From positions 96,479-160,478 of the forward strand of contig DASWNP010000040.1 of assembly GCA_036399175.1 (NCBI GenBank): DNA of 64,000 nt, given 5' to 3'. The notes beneath the pieces are model-generated. The model did no database searches. It was not told the DNA's origin and worked only from the letters and a program-made list of their open reading frames with translations. This document shows positions 43,138 through 52,393 of this stretch, piece after piece. The position numbers and the translations under genes are program-made. The first letter of the stretch is position 1, and each line of letters starts with the position of its first letter. This DNA comes from DASWNP01 sp036399175. GTDB lineage: Bacteria > Acidobacteriota > Blastocatellia > Pyrinomonadales > Pyrinomonadaceae.

Positions 43138-43989
43138 TTAGGGCTGAATCCGTAGTGTGTAGCTTGCCATCTCGATTTTGTCGTCGGGGCCGACGGGGAA
43201 GCGTTCGTCGCGGGGCGCTTCGCGTCCGTTGACGAGCGTGGGGTTGCGTCCTCTGGCGGTGAGAAAGTAGCGCCCGTCGGGCTCGCGCGTGATCATGGCG
43301 TGCAGACGGCTGACTTCGGGGTCGCCTTTGATGGGCAAATCGACGGAGACCGACTTCGAGCCGCGCCCGATGGTGATTTCCGGTTTCAGGATGGGCGCGA
43401 CGTTCTGCCGGACGCCGCCCTTCCAGATTTCGATTGAGTAAAGCTCGGCGGGGCGAGCCGAAACTCTGGTGACTTCCGAGTCGGTCTGGTCTGCGTCGCC
43501 CGCGTCTGCTGCGCCGAGCAGGGCGCTCGCCGCCTCGGCTACTTCAGAGGGGCGTGCGGTGACGGTCGTGTGGCCGGATTCGGTCGCGTCCCAGACGGGC
43601 TGGACGCGAAACTCGCCCTTGTTGAGCGTGCCGTCAACCCTCAGTTCGACGGCGAAAGACTTGGTGGCGAGCTGCGTTGCGCCGCTCAGCTCTTTGGCGC
43701 GTTCCGAGAGCACGTAGAAGAGCCCCTGCTCGAGTCCGCGACGCTTTTCGCCCTGCCATTCCTTGTCGTCGTCGTTCGAGAGATAGACGATGTACTCGGG
43801 CGGAATGTAGGTGGGGCCACCGGGCGGCGTGAACATCTCGCGCTGCATGACGTGCTCGATTTCGCGCGCCACCTTGACGAGAAATTCCTCCCAGACGCGA
43901 CGCGGCTGCGCGTGCTCGTCCACTTCGGCGAGAGGGTCGTCTACGGTCTCGCCGTCAATCCACTTGCGTATGGATTCAAGTAATCCCAC
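43138..43989 (-). CDS. FhaA-like protein with N-terminal DUF3662 and C-terminal FHA domain
   Basis: 283 residues from GTG 43989 with GAGAGG 9 nt upstream. The first 120 residues resemble the FhaA N-terminal domain (EFLVKVAREIEHVMQREMF, IPPEYIVYLSNDD). Residues about 205-283 are an FHA domain with ITIGRGSKSVSVDLP, DPEVSRLHAMI and NPTLVNGREA, which binds phosphothreonine. It is the last gene of the cluster with a kinase, a phosphatase and wall enzymes. The natural partner is the adjacent Ser/Thr kinase or its substrates. Confidence 0.88.
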   Translation of the reverse strand: MGLLESIRKWIDGETVDDPLAEVDEHAQPRRVWEEFLVKVAREIEHVMQREMFTPPGGPTYIPPEYIVYLSNDDDKEWQGEKRRGLEQGLFYVLSERAKELSGATQLATKSFAVELRVDGTLNKGEFRVQPVWDATESGHTTVTARPSEVAEAASALLGAADAGDADQTDSEVTRVSARPAELYSIEIWKGGVRQNVAPILKPEITIGRGSKSVSVDLPIKGDPEVSRLHAMITREPDGRYFLTARGRNPTLVNGREAPRDERFPVGPDDKIEMASYTLRIQP

Positions 43990-44026
43990 TTTGATGTTAC
44001 CTCTCTCCTTCGCGGCGGTGTCGGGA

Positions 44027-44074
44027 TAGAATCTATTTCAGACAGATTCTATTTCAGACAGATTCTATTTCAGA
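44027..44074. repeat. Three tandem copies of a 16-bp repeat across the kinase stop codon
   Basis: ATAGAATCTATTTCAG, ACAGATTCTATTTCAG and ACAGATTCTATTTCAG are adjacent. The copy nearest the kinase gene contains its stop codon (44065-44067). They look like a slippage product; no function is evident. Confidence 0.9.
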
Positions 44075-45696
44075 CGAAAATAATCGCGGTCAGCCCATCC
44101 CTGGTCGGCCTCGGCCGGGTCGAGCTTCGGGCGCTGACGCTCAAGCACTTCGACGAGAAACCAGTTGCCGTCCACGTCGAGGACGCGCACGCGCGCGCCT
44201 CTGTCCACCTCGCCAATCTTAGGGCTGTTGCGGTTGGGGCCGCTTCTCAGGTTGATGTCAGTCCGCGCCAGGTATTCGCGCTCAAGCGGATTGACGTTTG
44301 CCGTCGCGGCAGTCGTCGTTCTGGGTGCGGCGGGCGTCGCGTTGTTTCTCAGCCCGCGCACGTAATTATGGGTCGCCAGAAGCATCCCCGCAAAGAGCGC
44401 GATCAGGAGCAGCGCGACGAGCCAGCGACGCGCGCGTCCCGAAAGCTGAAAGCCGCGCGAGAGATTTCGTCCGTCCGACGGGTACGCGCCGGGCGGGACG
44501 TGCGGGAGCGGCGGGACGAGCTGTTCGGCCTGCCTGACGATGTGCGGCTCGGGCACATGCATTGCGGGCTGAGACGGCTGCGGCGGCGAGGGCGAAGCGA
44601 CGGGCACGACGATGCGCGGATGCAGAGAAGAGGCGTTGACGCCGGGCACGGTCGCCGCCGGTCGAAGGGGAAGCTCGAAGGCGGGGGCGGCGGGCAGCGC
44701 CCCGTCAGCGCCTGAAGCTTTCAAGCCGGCGGGCGGCGGTTGAGACGAGCCGTCTGTATTGTTCGTCGAGTTTCGCGTCTGTCCGTTGGGCGGCGTAAGC
44801 AGCCGCGTGTGCGGCAGCAGCGCGTCGCGCAGCTCGTCGTGAAACTCGCGCACCGTCTGATAGCGTTCGGACTGATTGGTCTGCGTCGCGCGCCGGAGCA
44901 CTCTCACCACGAAGGCCGCCCAGGGCTCTTCGGAGACGGGCGAGGGAAGCTCCGAAATCGGCTTCTGCGAAAAACGGCGCGGGGCTTCGCCCGTGAGCAG
45001 CATGTAAGCGGTCTTGGCGAGCGAGTAAACGTCTGCGGCGGGCGTCAACTGTTTCTTGCGCTCAAGCGCAGAGGGGTCGAGCGGGCCGGTGTGCGCGAGC
45101 GGGTGATGCTCGGGCGCGGCGTAGACATCCGTGCCGACGCGCGTGATAGCACCCTCGGCGGCCTCGATTTTGGCGACGCCGAAATCGGCAATCTTGACCG
45201 TCGAGTGGTCGGCTGTGAGCAGAAGGTTCGAGGGCTTCACGTCGCGGTGAATGACGCCGTGCTCGTGCGCGTGCTGGAGTCCGGCGGCGACCTGTTCGAT
45301 GTAGTCGATGGCGCGCGCGAGCGGAAGCGGCTGGTGGCGGCAGAGCGCTTGCATGTCGCCGCCGGGCAGGTATTCGACGACGAGGTAGTGAAAGGTTCTG
45401 CCCGCGAGGTCGATGGCCGTGCCGTGTCCGAGGCGGCTGATGATGTTGGGGTGGCGGACGCGGTCGAGCGCCATCGCTTCGTTGCGAAAATTCTCGATGA
45501 GCGTGCGTTCGAGGTCTTCGTCGGGGACGCCCTGCAAGTGCGTGTTGAGGGCTTTGATGACGACGGTGCGCGGCTGTCCGTCCGAGGCGGCCACGTCGTC
45601 GGCGACGTAAACTTCGGCATAGCTGCCGCGACCGAGGCATTCCCGGACATCATAGCGGCCGTCGAGCCTGCATTGCTGAAGCTTGAGTTCACTCAT
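44065..45696 (-). CDS. Ser/Thr protein kinase with membrane anchor and C-terminal SH3-like domain
   Basis: 543 residues. The kinase domain (about 10-275) has GRGSYAEVYVADD, VVIKAL (Lys), VIHRDVKPSNLLL, KIADFGVAK and DVYAAPEHHP, so it is catalytically complete. A Pro-rich linker follows, then one membrane helix (RWLVALLLIALFAGMLLA) and a C-terminal bacterial SH3 domain (YLARTDINLRSGPNRNSPKIGEV) outside the membrane. Actinobacterial PknB in the matching locus has PASTA repeats there instead. It lies 62 nt after the phosphatase gene and before an FHA gene. Confidence 0.93.
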   Translation of the reverse strand: MSELKLQQCRLDGRYDVRECLGRGSYAEVYVADDVAASDGQPRTVVIKALNTHLQGVPDEDLERTLIENFRNEAMALDRVRHPNIISRLGHGTAIDLAGRTFHYLVVEYLPGGDMQALCRHQPLPLARAIDYIEQVAAGLQHAHEHGVIHRDVKPSNLLLTADHSTVKIADFGVAKIEAAEGAITRVGTDVYAAPEHHPLAHTGPLDPSALERKKQLTPAADVYSLAKTAYMLLTGEAPRRFSQKPISELPSPVSEEPWAAFVVRVLRRATQTNQSERYQTVREFHDELRDALLPHTRLLTPPNGQTRNSTNNTDGSSQPPPAGLKASGADGALPAAPAFELPLRPAATVPGVNASSLHPRIVVPVASPSPPQPSQPAMHVPEPHIVRQAEQLVPPLPHVPPGAYPSDGRNLSRGFQLSGRARRWLVALLLIALFAGMLLATHNYVRGLRNNATPAAPRTTTAATANVNPLEREYLARTDINLRSGPNRNSPKIGEVDRGARVRVLDVDGNWFLVEVLERQRPKLDPAEADQGWADRDYFRLK

Positions 45697-45758
45697 TCGT
45701 TCGAGCTTTCAAAACCCCTTTCCTTTGCCCTCTACGTGCGCTTCCCCTGATTTGTTCG

Positions 45759-47459
45759 TCAGGGCTGCGGCGAAGTCGTCAAAGACGGCGCGGCGGCGTT
45801 GGCATCCGACGCCTGCGCCGGACTTGTCTCGGCTTGGATGACATCGTCGAGGGCGCGGGCTGCATTCTGCGCCGCCGCCGGGTCGTTGGCTCTCAGGGCG
45901 GCGGCGGCTGTCGCCAGACGCGTCTCGATTTTGAGCTGCCCGTATTCCGGCGTCATCTGCTCTTCCTGCATCCGCGCGATGGCGCGCTCGAAGGCGGGCA
46001 TGGCCTCTTTCGGTTTGCCGGAGAGCAGCAGCGCGCGTCCGTAGAGGTATAGAAACTCTGCGTTGCGCGAGGTGAGAGGCTGGCCGCTCATCTCTTCGGA
46101 CATGCGGCGGGCTTCGGCTGCGGGAGCGCGGTCAACTTCGCGCCGCCGCCGCTCGTATCCGGCGCTCGCCGACTCAAGCGGCGCGTCGGGCGAAGGCGAT
46201 GGCGAGCCGTCGCCTTCGTAGGAGAGGTTCTGGCTCGGCTTATCGACGACGTAGCTGTGATAGAGCAATCCGCCGAGGAAGGCCGCCGCAGATGCGCCGA
46301 CGAGCAGGAGCATGAAAGCGAGAATCCTGCCGAGGCTCGCGGCCTTCGAGCGCCGCGCGGGCTCGGGTGTCGGAGGCGCGGCGGCGGGACGCGCTTCGAC
46401 GCTGCTGGCGACGGCGGCACGCGGCGCGTCAGCTTCGTAAGCGAAAGATGAATCACCGGCGACGGATGAGGCCGACTTACTTTGCTGCTGCGGAGGCTGC
46501 GGCTGTTGTCTGAGCGGCGGCGGAGGCGGCGCGGCGGTCTCAAGGTCGCCGAGCGTTTTCTGCAAGTGTGCGGGCGGAATGGGAATCTCCATCGAGATGG
46601 TCTTGGCCGTAGCCATCGAAGAGGGGCGCTCGGCAATCATCGTGCGCTCTTCGTCCCAATCGGATTCGGTGTCGTGTCCCGCGTCGCCGGACGCGCCCGC
46701 GTCCCTTCGCTCGCCGACGCGAATGACGACCGCCGTCAGGTTGTCTTCCGCGCCGCGCTCGAAGCAGCGACGTTTCATCTCCGCGCAGGCCGCGTCGAGT
46801 TGGGGCGTGCTGCTTAGGAGTTCGCGTATCTCTTCGTCGGGGATGTGGCGAGTGATGCCGTCGGAGCAGAGCAGGAAGAGAGTGCCGTCTTCCGCTTCCA
46901 TCGTCTTCATATCGACTTCGACGCTCGCTTCCGCGCCGAGCGCGCGGCTAATCACGTTGCGGCTCGGATGATTCGCCGCCTGCTCGGGCGTCATCCTTCC
47001 GGCTCTGACTTCCTCTTCGACCACCGAATGGTCAGCCGTCTCACGATAGAGACGACCCTCGGGCGAGAGACGATAGAGACGCGAATCGCCGACGTGGCCG
47101 ATGGTCGCGCGTCGCCCGTCGAGATGGAGGGCGACGATGGTGGTCGCCATCATGGAGAGCTTCGGATGCTCGCGCGACATCTGGTGGATGGAAGTGTTGG
47201 CGCGCTGAATGGCAATCTCCATCAGGTCTTCAACGTCGTCGCCGTCGAGGTGATGCCGGAAGGCTTCGTCGAGGACTTCGATGGCGGTCTGCGAGGCGAC
47301 TTCGCCAGCCTCTGCGCCGCCCACTCCGTCGGCGACGGCGAAGATGCGCCGTCGCTCGTCCGCGAGAAAAGAGTCTTCGTTGAGCGGACGTTTCTCGCTG
47401 AGACCCCGGTCGGTCACGGATGCAATCGTGATTGGAACTTCCGTAGAGTGTTCGGTCAT
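45759..47459 (-). CDS. PP2C-family Ser/Thr phosphatase with membrane anchor (PstP-like)
   Basis: 566 residues. The N-terminal about 250 are PP2C: RPLNEDSFLADERRRIFAVADGVGGAEAG, ATTIVALHLDGRRATIGHVGDSRLYRL, LCSDGITRHI and ERGAEDNLTAVVI give the metal Asp residues. A Pro-rich linker, a membrane helix (ILAFMLLLVGASAAAFLGGLL) and a helical C-terminal region follow, the last with TPR-like AEFLYLYGRALLLSGKPKEA. It overlaps the RodA/FtsW gene by 4 nt. It should dephosphorylate the kinase encoded next and perhaps wall enzymes. Confidence 0.93.
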   Translation of the reverse strand: MTEHSTEVPITIASVTDRGLSEKRPLNEDSFLADERRRIFAVADGVGGAEAGEVASQTAIEVLDEAFRHHLDGDDVEDLMEIAIQRANTSIHQMSREHPKLSMMATTIVALHLDGRRATIGHVGDSRLYRLSPEGRLYRETADHSVVEEEVRAGRMTPEQAANHPSRNVISRALGAEASVEVDMKTMEAEDGTLFLLCSDGITRHIPDEEIRELLSSTPQLDAACAEMKRRCFERGAEDNLTAVVIRVGERRDAGASGDAGHDTESDWDEERTMIAERPSSMATAKTISMEIPIPPAHLQKTLGDLETAAPPPPPLRQQPQPPQQQSKSASSVAGDSSFAYEADAPRAAVASSVEARPAAAPPTPEPARRSKAASLGRILAFMLLLVGASAAAFLGGLLYHSYVVDKPSQNLSYEGDGSPSPSPDAPLESASAGYERRRREVDRAPAAEARRMSEEMSGQPLTSRNAEFLYLYGRALLLSGKPKEAMPAFERAIARMQEEQMTPEYGQLKIETRLATAAAALRANDPAAAQNAARALDDVIQAETSPAQASDANAAAPSLTTSPQP

Positions 47460-49180
47460 TCAACTGCCTCCGGCACTAGAATCTCTTCCTCTTCCGTCTC
47501 GCCGGCACGGCGCGTCGGGCGTCGCGCCTTCTGCGTGGCGGGCAGATTCTCGGCGTCGCGCGCGTTGCGATGCGAGAAGGCGAGCAGCATTCCGAGCATC
47601 GCGAAGCTTGTAATCAGGCTGAAGCCGCCATGACTGACGAAAGGCAGAGTGATGCCGGTCATGGGCAGGGCGCGCGTTGTGCCGCCGATGTTGACGAGCG
47701 CCTGAAAGCCTATAAAGGCCGAGAGCCCTGCGGCGCAGAGCTTCGTGAACATATCGCGCGACTCAAGCGACGTTCGCACGCCCGCGTTGACGAAGACGAT
47801 GACGGCGAGGATGATGAGCGCGCCGCCCAGAAGCCCGAGTTCTTCGCCGATGGCCGCGTAAATATAGTCTGAATCGGCCACCGGAATCACTTCCGCAAAG
47901 CCGAGTCCGAGCCCTCGCCCGGTAGTTCCGCCGGCCGCGATGCCGAAGGTCGCCTGCGCGGGCTGAAACGCGATGCGGTCGAACCAGACATCGACGTTGA
48001 CCGTGTGCTGCATGGCCGGGCTCGCCTCGGCCAGTTCCTTCATCCTCGGGTTATCGTCGAGCGCCTCCTGATAATCTTTCTTCCACCATTCCACGTCGGG
48101 CGAGGGCGGGTTGAAGCCGTCGAGCCAGAGATGAAAGCGCTGCTTGATGCGCGCCGGGAGCGCCGCCTGCACGGGCGAAGCCAGCGTCGGCAGAAGCGGG
48201 ACTTTCTCCTGCACGTCTCTCGGCAGCGCGCCGACGACGAGGATGCCGACGGCCAGAACCATCGACCCGACGAAAAGCAGAAGCTGCGGCCAGCGACGCA
48301 CGGCGACGAGGTAGAGCGTCGCATACGCGCCGCTGAAGACGAGCATCTGCCCGAAGTCTTTGAGCGCGAAGAATGGGATGAAGGGAATCAAGGCCATCAG
48401 AAGCAGAGGCAGCACGTCGCGCGCGCGGGGCATGCCCCAGTAGGTGCGCGAAAGCTCGCGGTAGTGCGCCGTCAGAATCCCTGCGAAGCCGAGCAGGAAG
48501 GGAATCTTCGAGGGCTCCCAGGGCGTCATGTTGCCGAGCGCCTTGCCTGCGCTCGACGTTGCCACTGCCGCCGAGAGCGGAATAATCGTGACGAGCACGA
48601 TGAGGAAGCTATGACGCTGAAGCCAGTTGAGCGACTGGTCGCGCACGCAGAACCAGAAGGCGGCGGCCATCGCAAAGAAGGAGACCAGAGGAATCCACGT
48701 GTTGACTGAAGTCAAAGCCTGCCCGACCGTGAAGGTTGAGCGCCGACGCTCTTCGGGCGCGGGGACAGCCGCCTGCGGCGCGTCGGGGTTGAACCCCATC
48801 ATCTTCTTCTTCTCGGCGTCGTAATACTGGTTGATGTAGCGCATCCGAAGCGTCTGCGTCTTGTCGGCTCGCGCCTCGGCCTTGTTTCTCGAACCGTATT
48901 CCGGGTCGCTGTAGAGCCTGTACTGTACGAGCATCCCGATGGAGAAGAGAAAGACGGCGGTTGTGAAGAGCGCCCAGTTGCCCGCGAACTTCATCCGGCG
49001 CGACAGCCAGAAGACCAGAAAAACTATCGGCACGTACAAAAGCAGGTCGCGCACGGCGACCACCACCGAAGGCTCGTAGCCTCTGAGCAGCGCCGCACGA
49101 TAAACCGCCACGTAGCCCACTATCTCGAAGCCGACGATGAGCAGCAGTATCAGTAGATGAGATGATGCACGGTTCTTCAT
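47456..49180 (-). CDS. RodA/FtsW/SpoVE family peptidoglycan polymerase
   Basis: 574 residues with about 12 membrane helices. Family features are FQPAQATFGIAAGGTTGRGLGLG, VIPVADSDYIYAAIGEELGLLGG and NIGGTTRALPMTGITLPFVSHGG. An enlarged loop with Lys/Asp-rich sequence (residues about 90-150) is unusual. The polymerase works with a class B penicillin-binding protein, encoded directly upstream. RodA and FtsW cannot be told apart from sequence alone; the locus resembles rodA-pbpA of actinobacteria. Confidence 0.93.
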   Translation of the reverse strand: MKNRASSHLLILLLIVGFEIVGYVAVYRAALLRGYEPSVVVAVRDLLLYVPIVFLVFWLSRRMKFAGNWALFTTAVFLFSIGMLVQYRLYSDPEYGSRNKAEARADKTQTLRMRYINQYYDAEKKKMMGFNPDAPQAAVPAPEERRRSTFTVGQALTSVNTWIPLVSFFAMAAAFWFCVRDQSLNWLQRHSFLIVLVTIIPLSAAVATSSAGKALGNMTPWEPSKIPFLLGFAGILTAHYRELSRTYWGMPRARDVLPLLLMALIPFIPFFALKDFGQMLVFSGAYATLYLVAVRRWPQLLLFVGSMVLAVGILVVGALPRDVQEKVPLLPTLASPVQAALPARIKQRFHLWLDGFNPPSPDVEWWKKDYQEALDDNPRMKELAEASPAMQHTVNVDVWFDRIAFQPAQATFGIAAGGTTGRGLGLGFAEVIPVADSDYIYAAIGEELGLLGGALIILAVIVFVNAGVRTSLESRDMFTKLCAAGLSAFIGFQALVNIGGTTRALPMTGITLPFVSHGGFSLITSFAMLGMLLAFSHRNARDAENLPATQKARRPTRRAGETEEEEILVPEAVE

Positions 49181-49183
49181 AAG

Positions 49184-49263
49184 AAAGAGTCTGAAGTCTG
49201 AAGTCTAAAGTCTGGAGTCTTCTGTTTTCTGACTTGAGACTCCAGACTTCAGACTCCAGACTT
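49184..49263. repeat. Heptad inverted repeat, CTGAAGT family
   Basis: Left arm CTGAAGT-CTGAAGT-CTAAAGT-CTGGAGT, right arm ACTCCAG-ACTTCAG-ACTCCAG, a clear 7-bp period in both arms. It is located between the PBP stop and the RodA start. Confidence 0.92.
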
Positions 49264-49266
49264 TTT

Positions 49267-51204
49267 TTACCTTCTTGCCGTTTGCTGCGGCGTCCTTCTC
49301 GCGCGCGGCTGATTTGGCCGCGCAGGTGTCGGGGGCTGGGCTTGTCCGGGCGTGGATTGCTGCTGCGGCTGCTGCTGCTGTCCGGCTGGCGGCGCGGGCT
49401 GCGGCGGCAGTCCGAGCAATCCGAGTTCACGAGCCTTGAGCACCAGCGCGGCGGCAATCGGGGCGGCCACCTTCGAGCCGTAGCCGCCGCCTTCGACGAT
49501 GACGGCCATCGCCAACTGCGGACGTTCAAGCGGCGCGATGCAGAGAAACCAGCTATCGATTCTGTGTTCGGGAGAGATGACAAGCTGCTGGTATTCGCGT
49601 ATGACGTTGCCGCGACGGTCGCGCTCAACCTTCTTGACCGTCTTCGGCTCGCCCGTCTTCGGGTCATACTCGGGCACTTCCTTCTCGGCTGTTCCGGTCT
49701 TGCCGCCGGTCAGAATCCCCGCGGCATGGACGGGGCCGAAGACGCCGCGCGCCGTGCCGGACTCGCCGCCCGTGACGAGTCCCATGATGCGGCGCATCTC
49801 GGCGGCGTGCTGCGGCGAGGTGGCCTGCGCGAAGGCCACCGGAGGCAGATTGTATTCAATCTTCGGCTTCATCAATTTGCCTTCGAGGTTGGCGACGGCT
49901 GAGGCCGACAAGGCCATCTCGAAGGGCGTCATCTGTCCGGCGTAGCCCTGCCCGTAGCCGATGAGCCCGAGGTCGAAAGCGCGCATCTTCGGATAGAGGA
50001 CGACGGTCGCTTCGCGCGGGGCGAGCGCGCGTGCGATGGCCGGGCTGCTCGCGTTCCAGATGTCGGGCTGCCTGCGCCCGACCACAGCCTGCGCCGGTCG
50101 CTCGTAAGGCACGATGCCTAACAGACGCGCCGATTCGGCCATCCGCTCGGGGCCGAGCTTGACGGCCATCTGTGCGAAGAACTGGTTGCACGAAACTTCG
50201 TATGCCTTATCGACGCGGATGCGCCCGTGAACTTCGCTCGGCCCCTGGTCGTCGAAGATGGGCTTTGAGCCCGGCGAGGCGACGTAGCCGCTGCCGCTAC
50301 ACAGGAGTTCCTGATTCTGCAAACCGGCGTTGAAGGCCGCGACCATCGTGATGGTCTTGAAGGTCGAGCCGGGGATGTAGTAAGCGCCGAGCGCGCGGTT
50401 GACGAGCGGGTTGTCGCGCTTGTTGGCTTCGAGACGCATCCACGTCTCGGCGTCCTGCGCCTCCTTGATGCTGTAGGAGGGGTTGCTGTACATCGCCAGC
50501 ACTTCGCCGGTCTGCGGATTGAGGATGACGACCGCGCCGTGCCTGCCCTTCAACTGCTCGACGACAGCCTTCTGCAATTCGCTGTCGATGGTCAAACGCA
50601 CGTCGAGGTTGGCGGGCTGCTTGATGTCGCGCTCCATCACAACGTCGATGGCTTCGGGCGCAGCGCCGCTCTGAATGCCGAAGAGGGCGCGCTCAAGTCC
50701 GGCGTCGCCTCTGTCCGTGCCGAAAAGCTGCGCGAAGGCTTCGTCCAGAGGATAGTCGCGGACGATTTGACCGTTGGGCACGCGGCGATAAAGAGCGAGC
50801 GCGCGCTCAAGCGTGCCCGTGCGGTCGGTAATCCAGCCGCGCAGGGTAGATTCGGCGAGCCGACGGTTGCGCAGGTCTTTGTAGCTCAACTCCTGAAACC
50901 GCTCGTTCTTCTCTTCGGCGTAGCGCGCCCAGTAGACATGGAAGCCGAAGACCGCGAGCGCCAGTAGCACGAAGATGACGCGCAGCCCCTTCAAGCCTCG
51001 ATTCGTCGAAGTCGCGCCGAGGCGCTGCCGCACCTCATCAGGCAAATCTCTCGAAGCCACGGCCGCCAGCGCCGAATGACGCCGCCTCATCCGCCTGACG
51101 AGCGAGATGCCCAGCAGCAACACGACCAGCGCGAAGCCCCCGACGTAAACCAGACTCATTATCGCGGGCTGTTTTTCCGGTATCCCTTGAAGAAGAAGTA
51201 ACAT
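49267..51204 (-). CDS. Class B penicillin-binding protein (transpeptidase)
   Basis: 645 residues with two N-terminal hydrophobic stretches (around 18-38 and 76-92), a domain with AEKNERFQELSYKDLRNRRLAE and GTLERALALY, and the transpeptidase with PGSTFKTITMV (active Ser), YEVSCNQFFAQMA (SxN) and LTGGKTGTAEKE (KTG). It ends in a Pro/Gln-rich tail of about 45 residues. It crosslinks peptidoglycan in partnership with the RodA/FtsW protein encoded next. A start at Met16 is possible. Confidence 0.94.
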   Translation of the reverse strand: MLLLLQGIPEKQPAIMSLVYVGGFALVVLLLGISLVRRMRRRHSALAAVASRDLPDEVRQRLGATSTNRGLKGLRVIFVLLALAVFGFHVYWARYAEEKNERFQELSYKDLRNRRLAESTLRGWITDRTGTLERALALYRRVPNGQIVRDYPLDEAFAQLFGTDRGDAGLERALFGIQSGAAPEAIDVVMERDIKQPANLDVRLTIDSELQKAVVEQLKGRHGAVVILNPQTGEVLAMYSNPSYSIKEAQDAETWMRLEANKRDNPLVNRALGAYYIPGSTFKTITMVAAFNAGLQNQELLCSGSGYVASPGSKPIFDDQGPSEVHGRIRVDKAYEVSCNQFFAQMAVKLGPERMAESARLLGIVPYERPAQAVVGRRQPDIWNASSPAIARALAPREATVVLYPKMRAFDLGLIGYGQGYAGQMTPFEMALSASAVANLEGKLMKPKIEYNLPPVAFAQATSPQHAAEMRRIMGLVTGGESGTARGVFGPVHAAGILTGGKTGTAEKEVPEYDPKTGEPKTVKKVERDRRGNVIREYQQLVISPEHRIDSWFLCIAPLERPQLAMAVIVEGGGYGSKVAAPIAAALVLKARELGLLGLPPQPAPPAGQQQQPQQQSTPGQAQPPTPARPNQPRARRTPQQTARR

Positions 51205-51208
51205 AATT

Positions 51209-51324
51209 AGTAAATCGTGAATCGTAAATCGTGAATAGATAAGAGCGGGTAAATGGTGAATGGTAAATGGTGAATAGAGAAAAGCTGTCTTTCACTATTG
51301 ACGATTTACGATTCACGATTTACG
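51209..51324. repeat. Heptad inverted repeat, AATCGTA family, overlapping the FHA stop
   Basis: Arms GTAAATCGTGAATCGTAAAT and ATTTACGATTCACGATTTACG with centre GAAAAGCTGTCTTTCAC and an added GTAAATGGTGAAT block. The right arm encodes the last residues and the stop (VNRES then TAA) of the FHA gene at 51306. Confidence 0.9.
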
Positions 51325-52169
51325 GCTTTTCTGAATCTGACTTCGATGTCGCCGAAGCTGACGACATCGCCGTCTTCTATCTGTCGCGCTTCGCCGTAGG
51401 CGATGCGGCGACCGTTGACGTATGTGCCGTTGGTCGAGCCGGTGTCGGCGACCAAAAGCGTGCCTTCGCGGTTCATCATCAGAGCCGCGTGAATCTTTGA
51501 GACGCTCGGATGGTTGAGCGCGAGGTCGTTGTCGGCGACGCGCCCGACGTTGACGCGACGCCCGCCCGGCTTGAAGAGAAGGACTGTCTCGCGCGTACCT
51601 CCGGGCAGCGTGACGCGCGCCGTCACCTGAACCTTCTCGTCCTTCGGCTGCCGCGGCGGAGGTTGCAGACCTTTGGGCGGCGCGGGCATCGGATTCTCGG
51701 CCAGGCGGCGCTCCTCGTCCTTCTGCTTCAAATCCTCCTCGAACTCTCCGAAGGTCGGGTCGACGGCGATGCCGGTCGTGAAAATATCGACCGCCGTTTC
51801 GACCTTGACGGGCGCGAGCGTGCGCATGCGCTGGTCGTTGATAAAGTCGATGGCGGCGGCGAGGACTTCGTGCTCAAGCTCTTTGATAAACTCGGTCGGA
51901 GCTTCCGAATGGGTGCCCCACTCCACTTTTATCTTCAGCAGGTGCGGCGCGATGCGGCTTCCGTCCTCTTCCGTCCGCGCGCGTTCCTCGATGAGCCGCT
52001 TCATGCGCTCGATGAGACGGGTGGTGGTAAAGCCGCTCTGCGCTTCGGGCTCGCGCCCGAGCTTACGGTCAACGACCGCACCCATGCCCTCTAAAACCCG
52101 ATGCATCAGTCGCTCGACCAGCGCCTCGTCGCGTTTCTTCGGCGGCTCTTTTTTGTCCGTCTTCTCCAT
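51306..52169 (-). CDS. FHA-domain protein, first gene of the wall/kinase cluster
   Basis: 287 residues from ATG 52169; the longer frame to 52361 has no supported start. The N-terminal half (residues 20-170) again resembles the FhaA N-terminal domain (APHLLKIKVEWGTHSEAP). The C-terminal FHA domain has VNVGRVADNDLALNHPSVSKIHAAL and DTGSTNGTYVNGRRIAYGEA, with all phosphothreonine-contact residues. It may recruit the kinase or its phosphorylated targets to the wall-synthesis pair. The final NRES is repeat-encoded. Confidence 0.88.
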   Translation of the reverse strand: MEKTDKKEPPKKRDEALVERLMHRVLEGMGAVVDRKLGREPEAQSGFTTTRLIERMKRLIEERARTEEDGSRIAPHLLKIKVEWGTHSEAPTEFIKELEHEVLAAAIDFINDQRMRTLAPVKVETAVDIFTTGIAVDPTFGEFEEDLKQKDEERRLAENPMPAPPKGLQPPPRQPKDEKVQVTARVTLPGGTRETVLLFKPGGRRVNVGRVADNDLALNHPSVSKIHAALMMNREGTLLVADTGSTNGTYVNGRRIAYGEARQIEDGDVVSFGDIEVRFRKAVNRES

Positions 52170-52393
52170 AAGAATTGATACGCCCTCAAAGCTGCGAAGG
52201 TTGATGCAAACAATTTGCGCGCCAAAGCGCTGCGCTGCTTCCCTTCGAGGGAAGGCCGGAGGAGAGAAAACTGAAATCTTTATTCGGCGCTGAGCTATTC
52301 TAGCCGAAACCGCACGCGCCTGAGAAGCCGGATTGCTCAAAGCCGTTTCTATAAACGACACGACCCGTCAGATTGCTGTAGCACGACCATACA

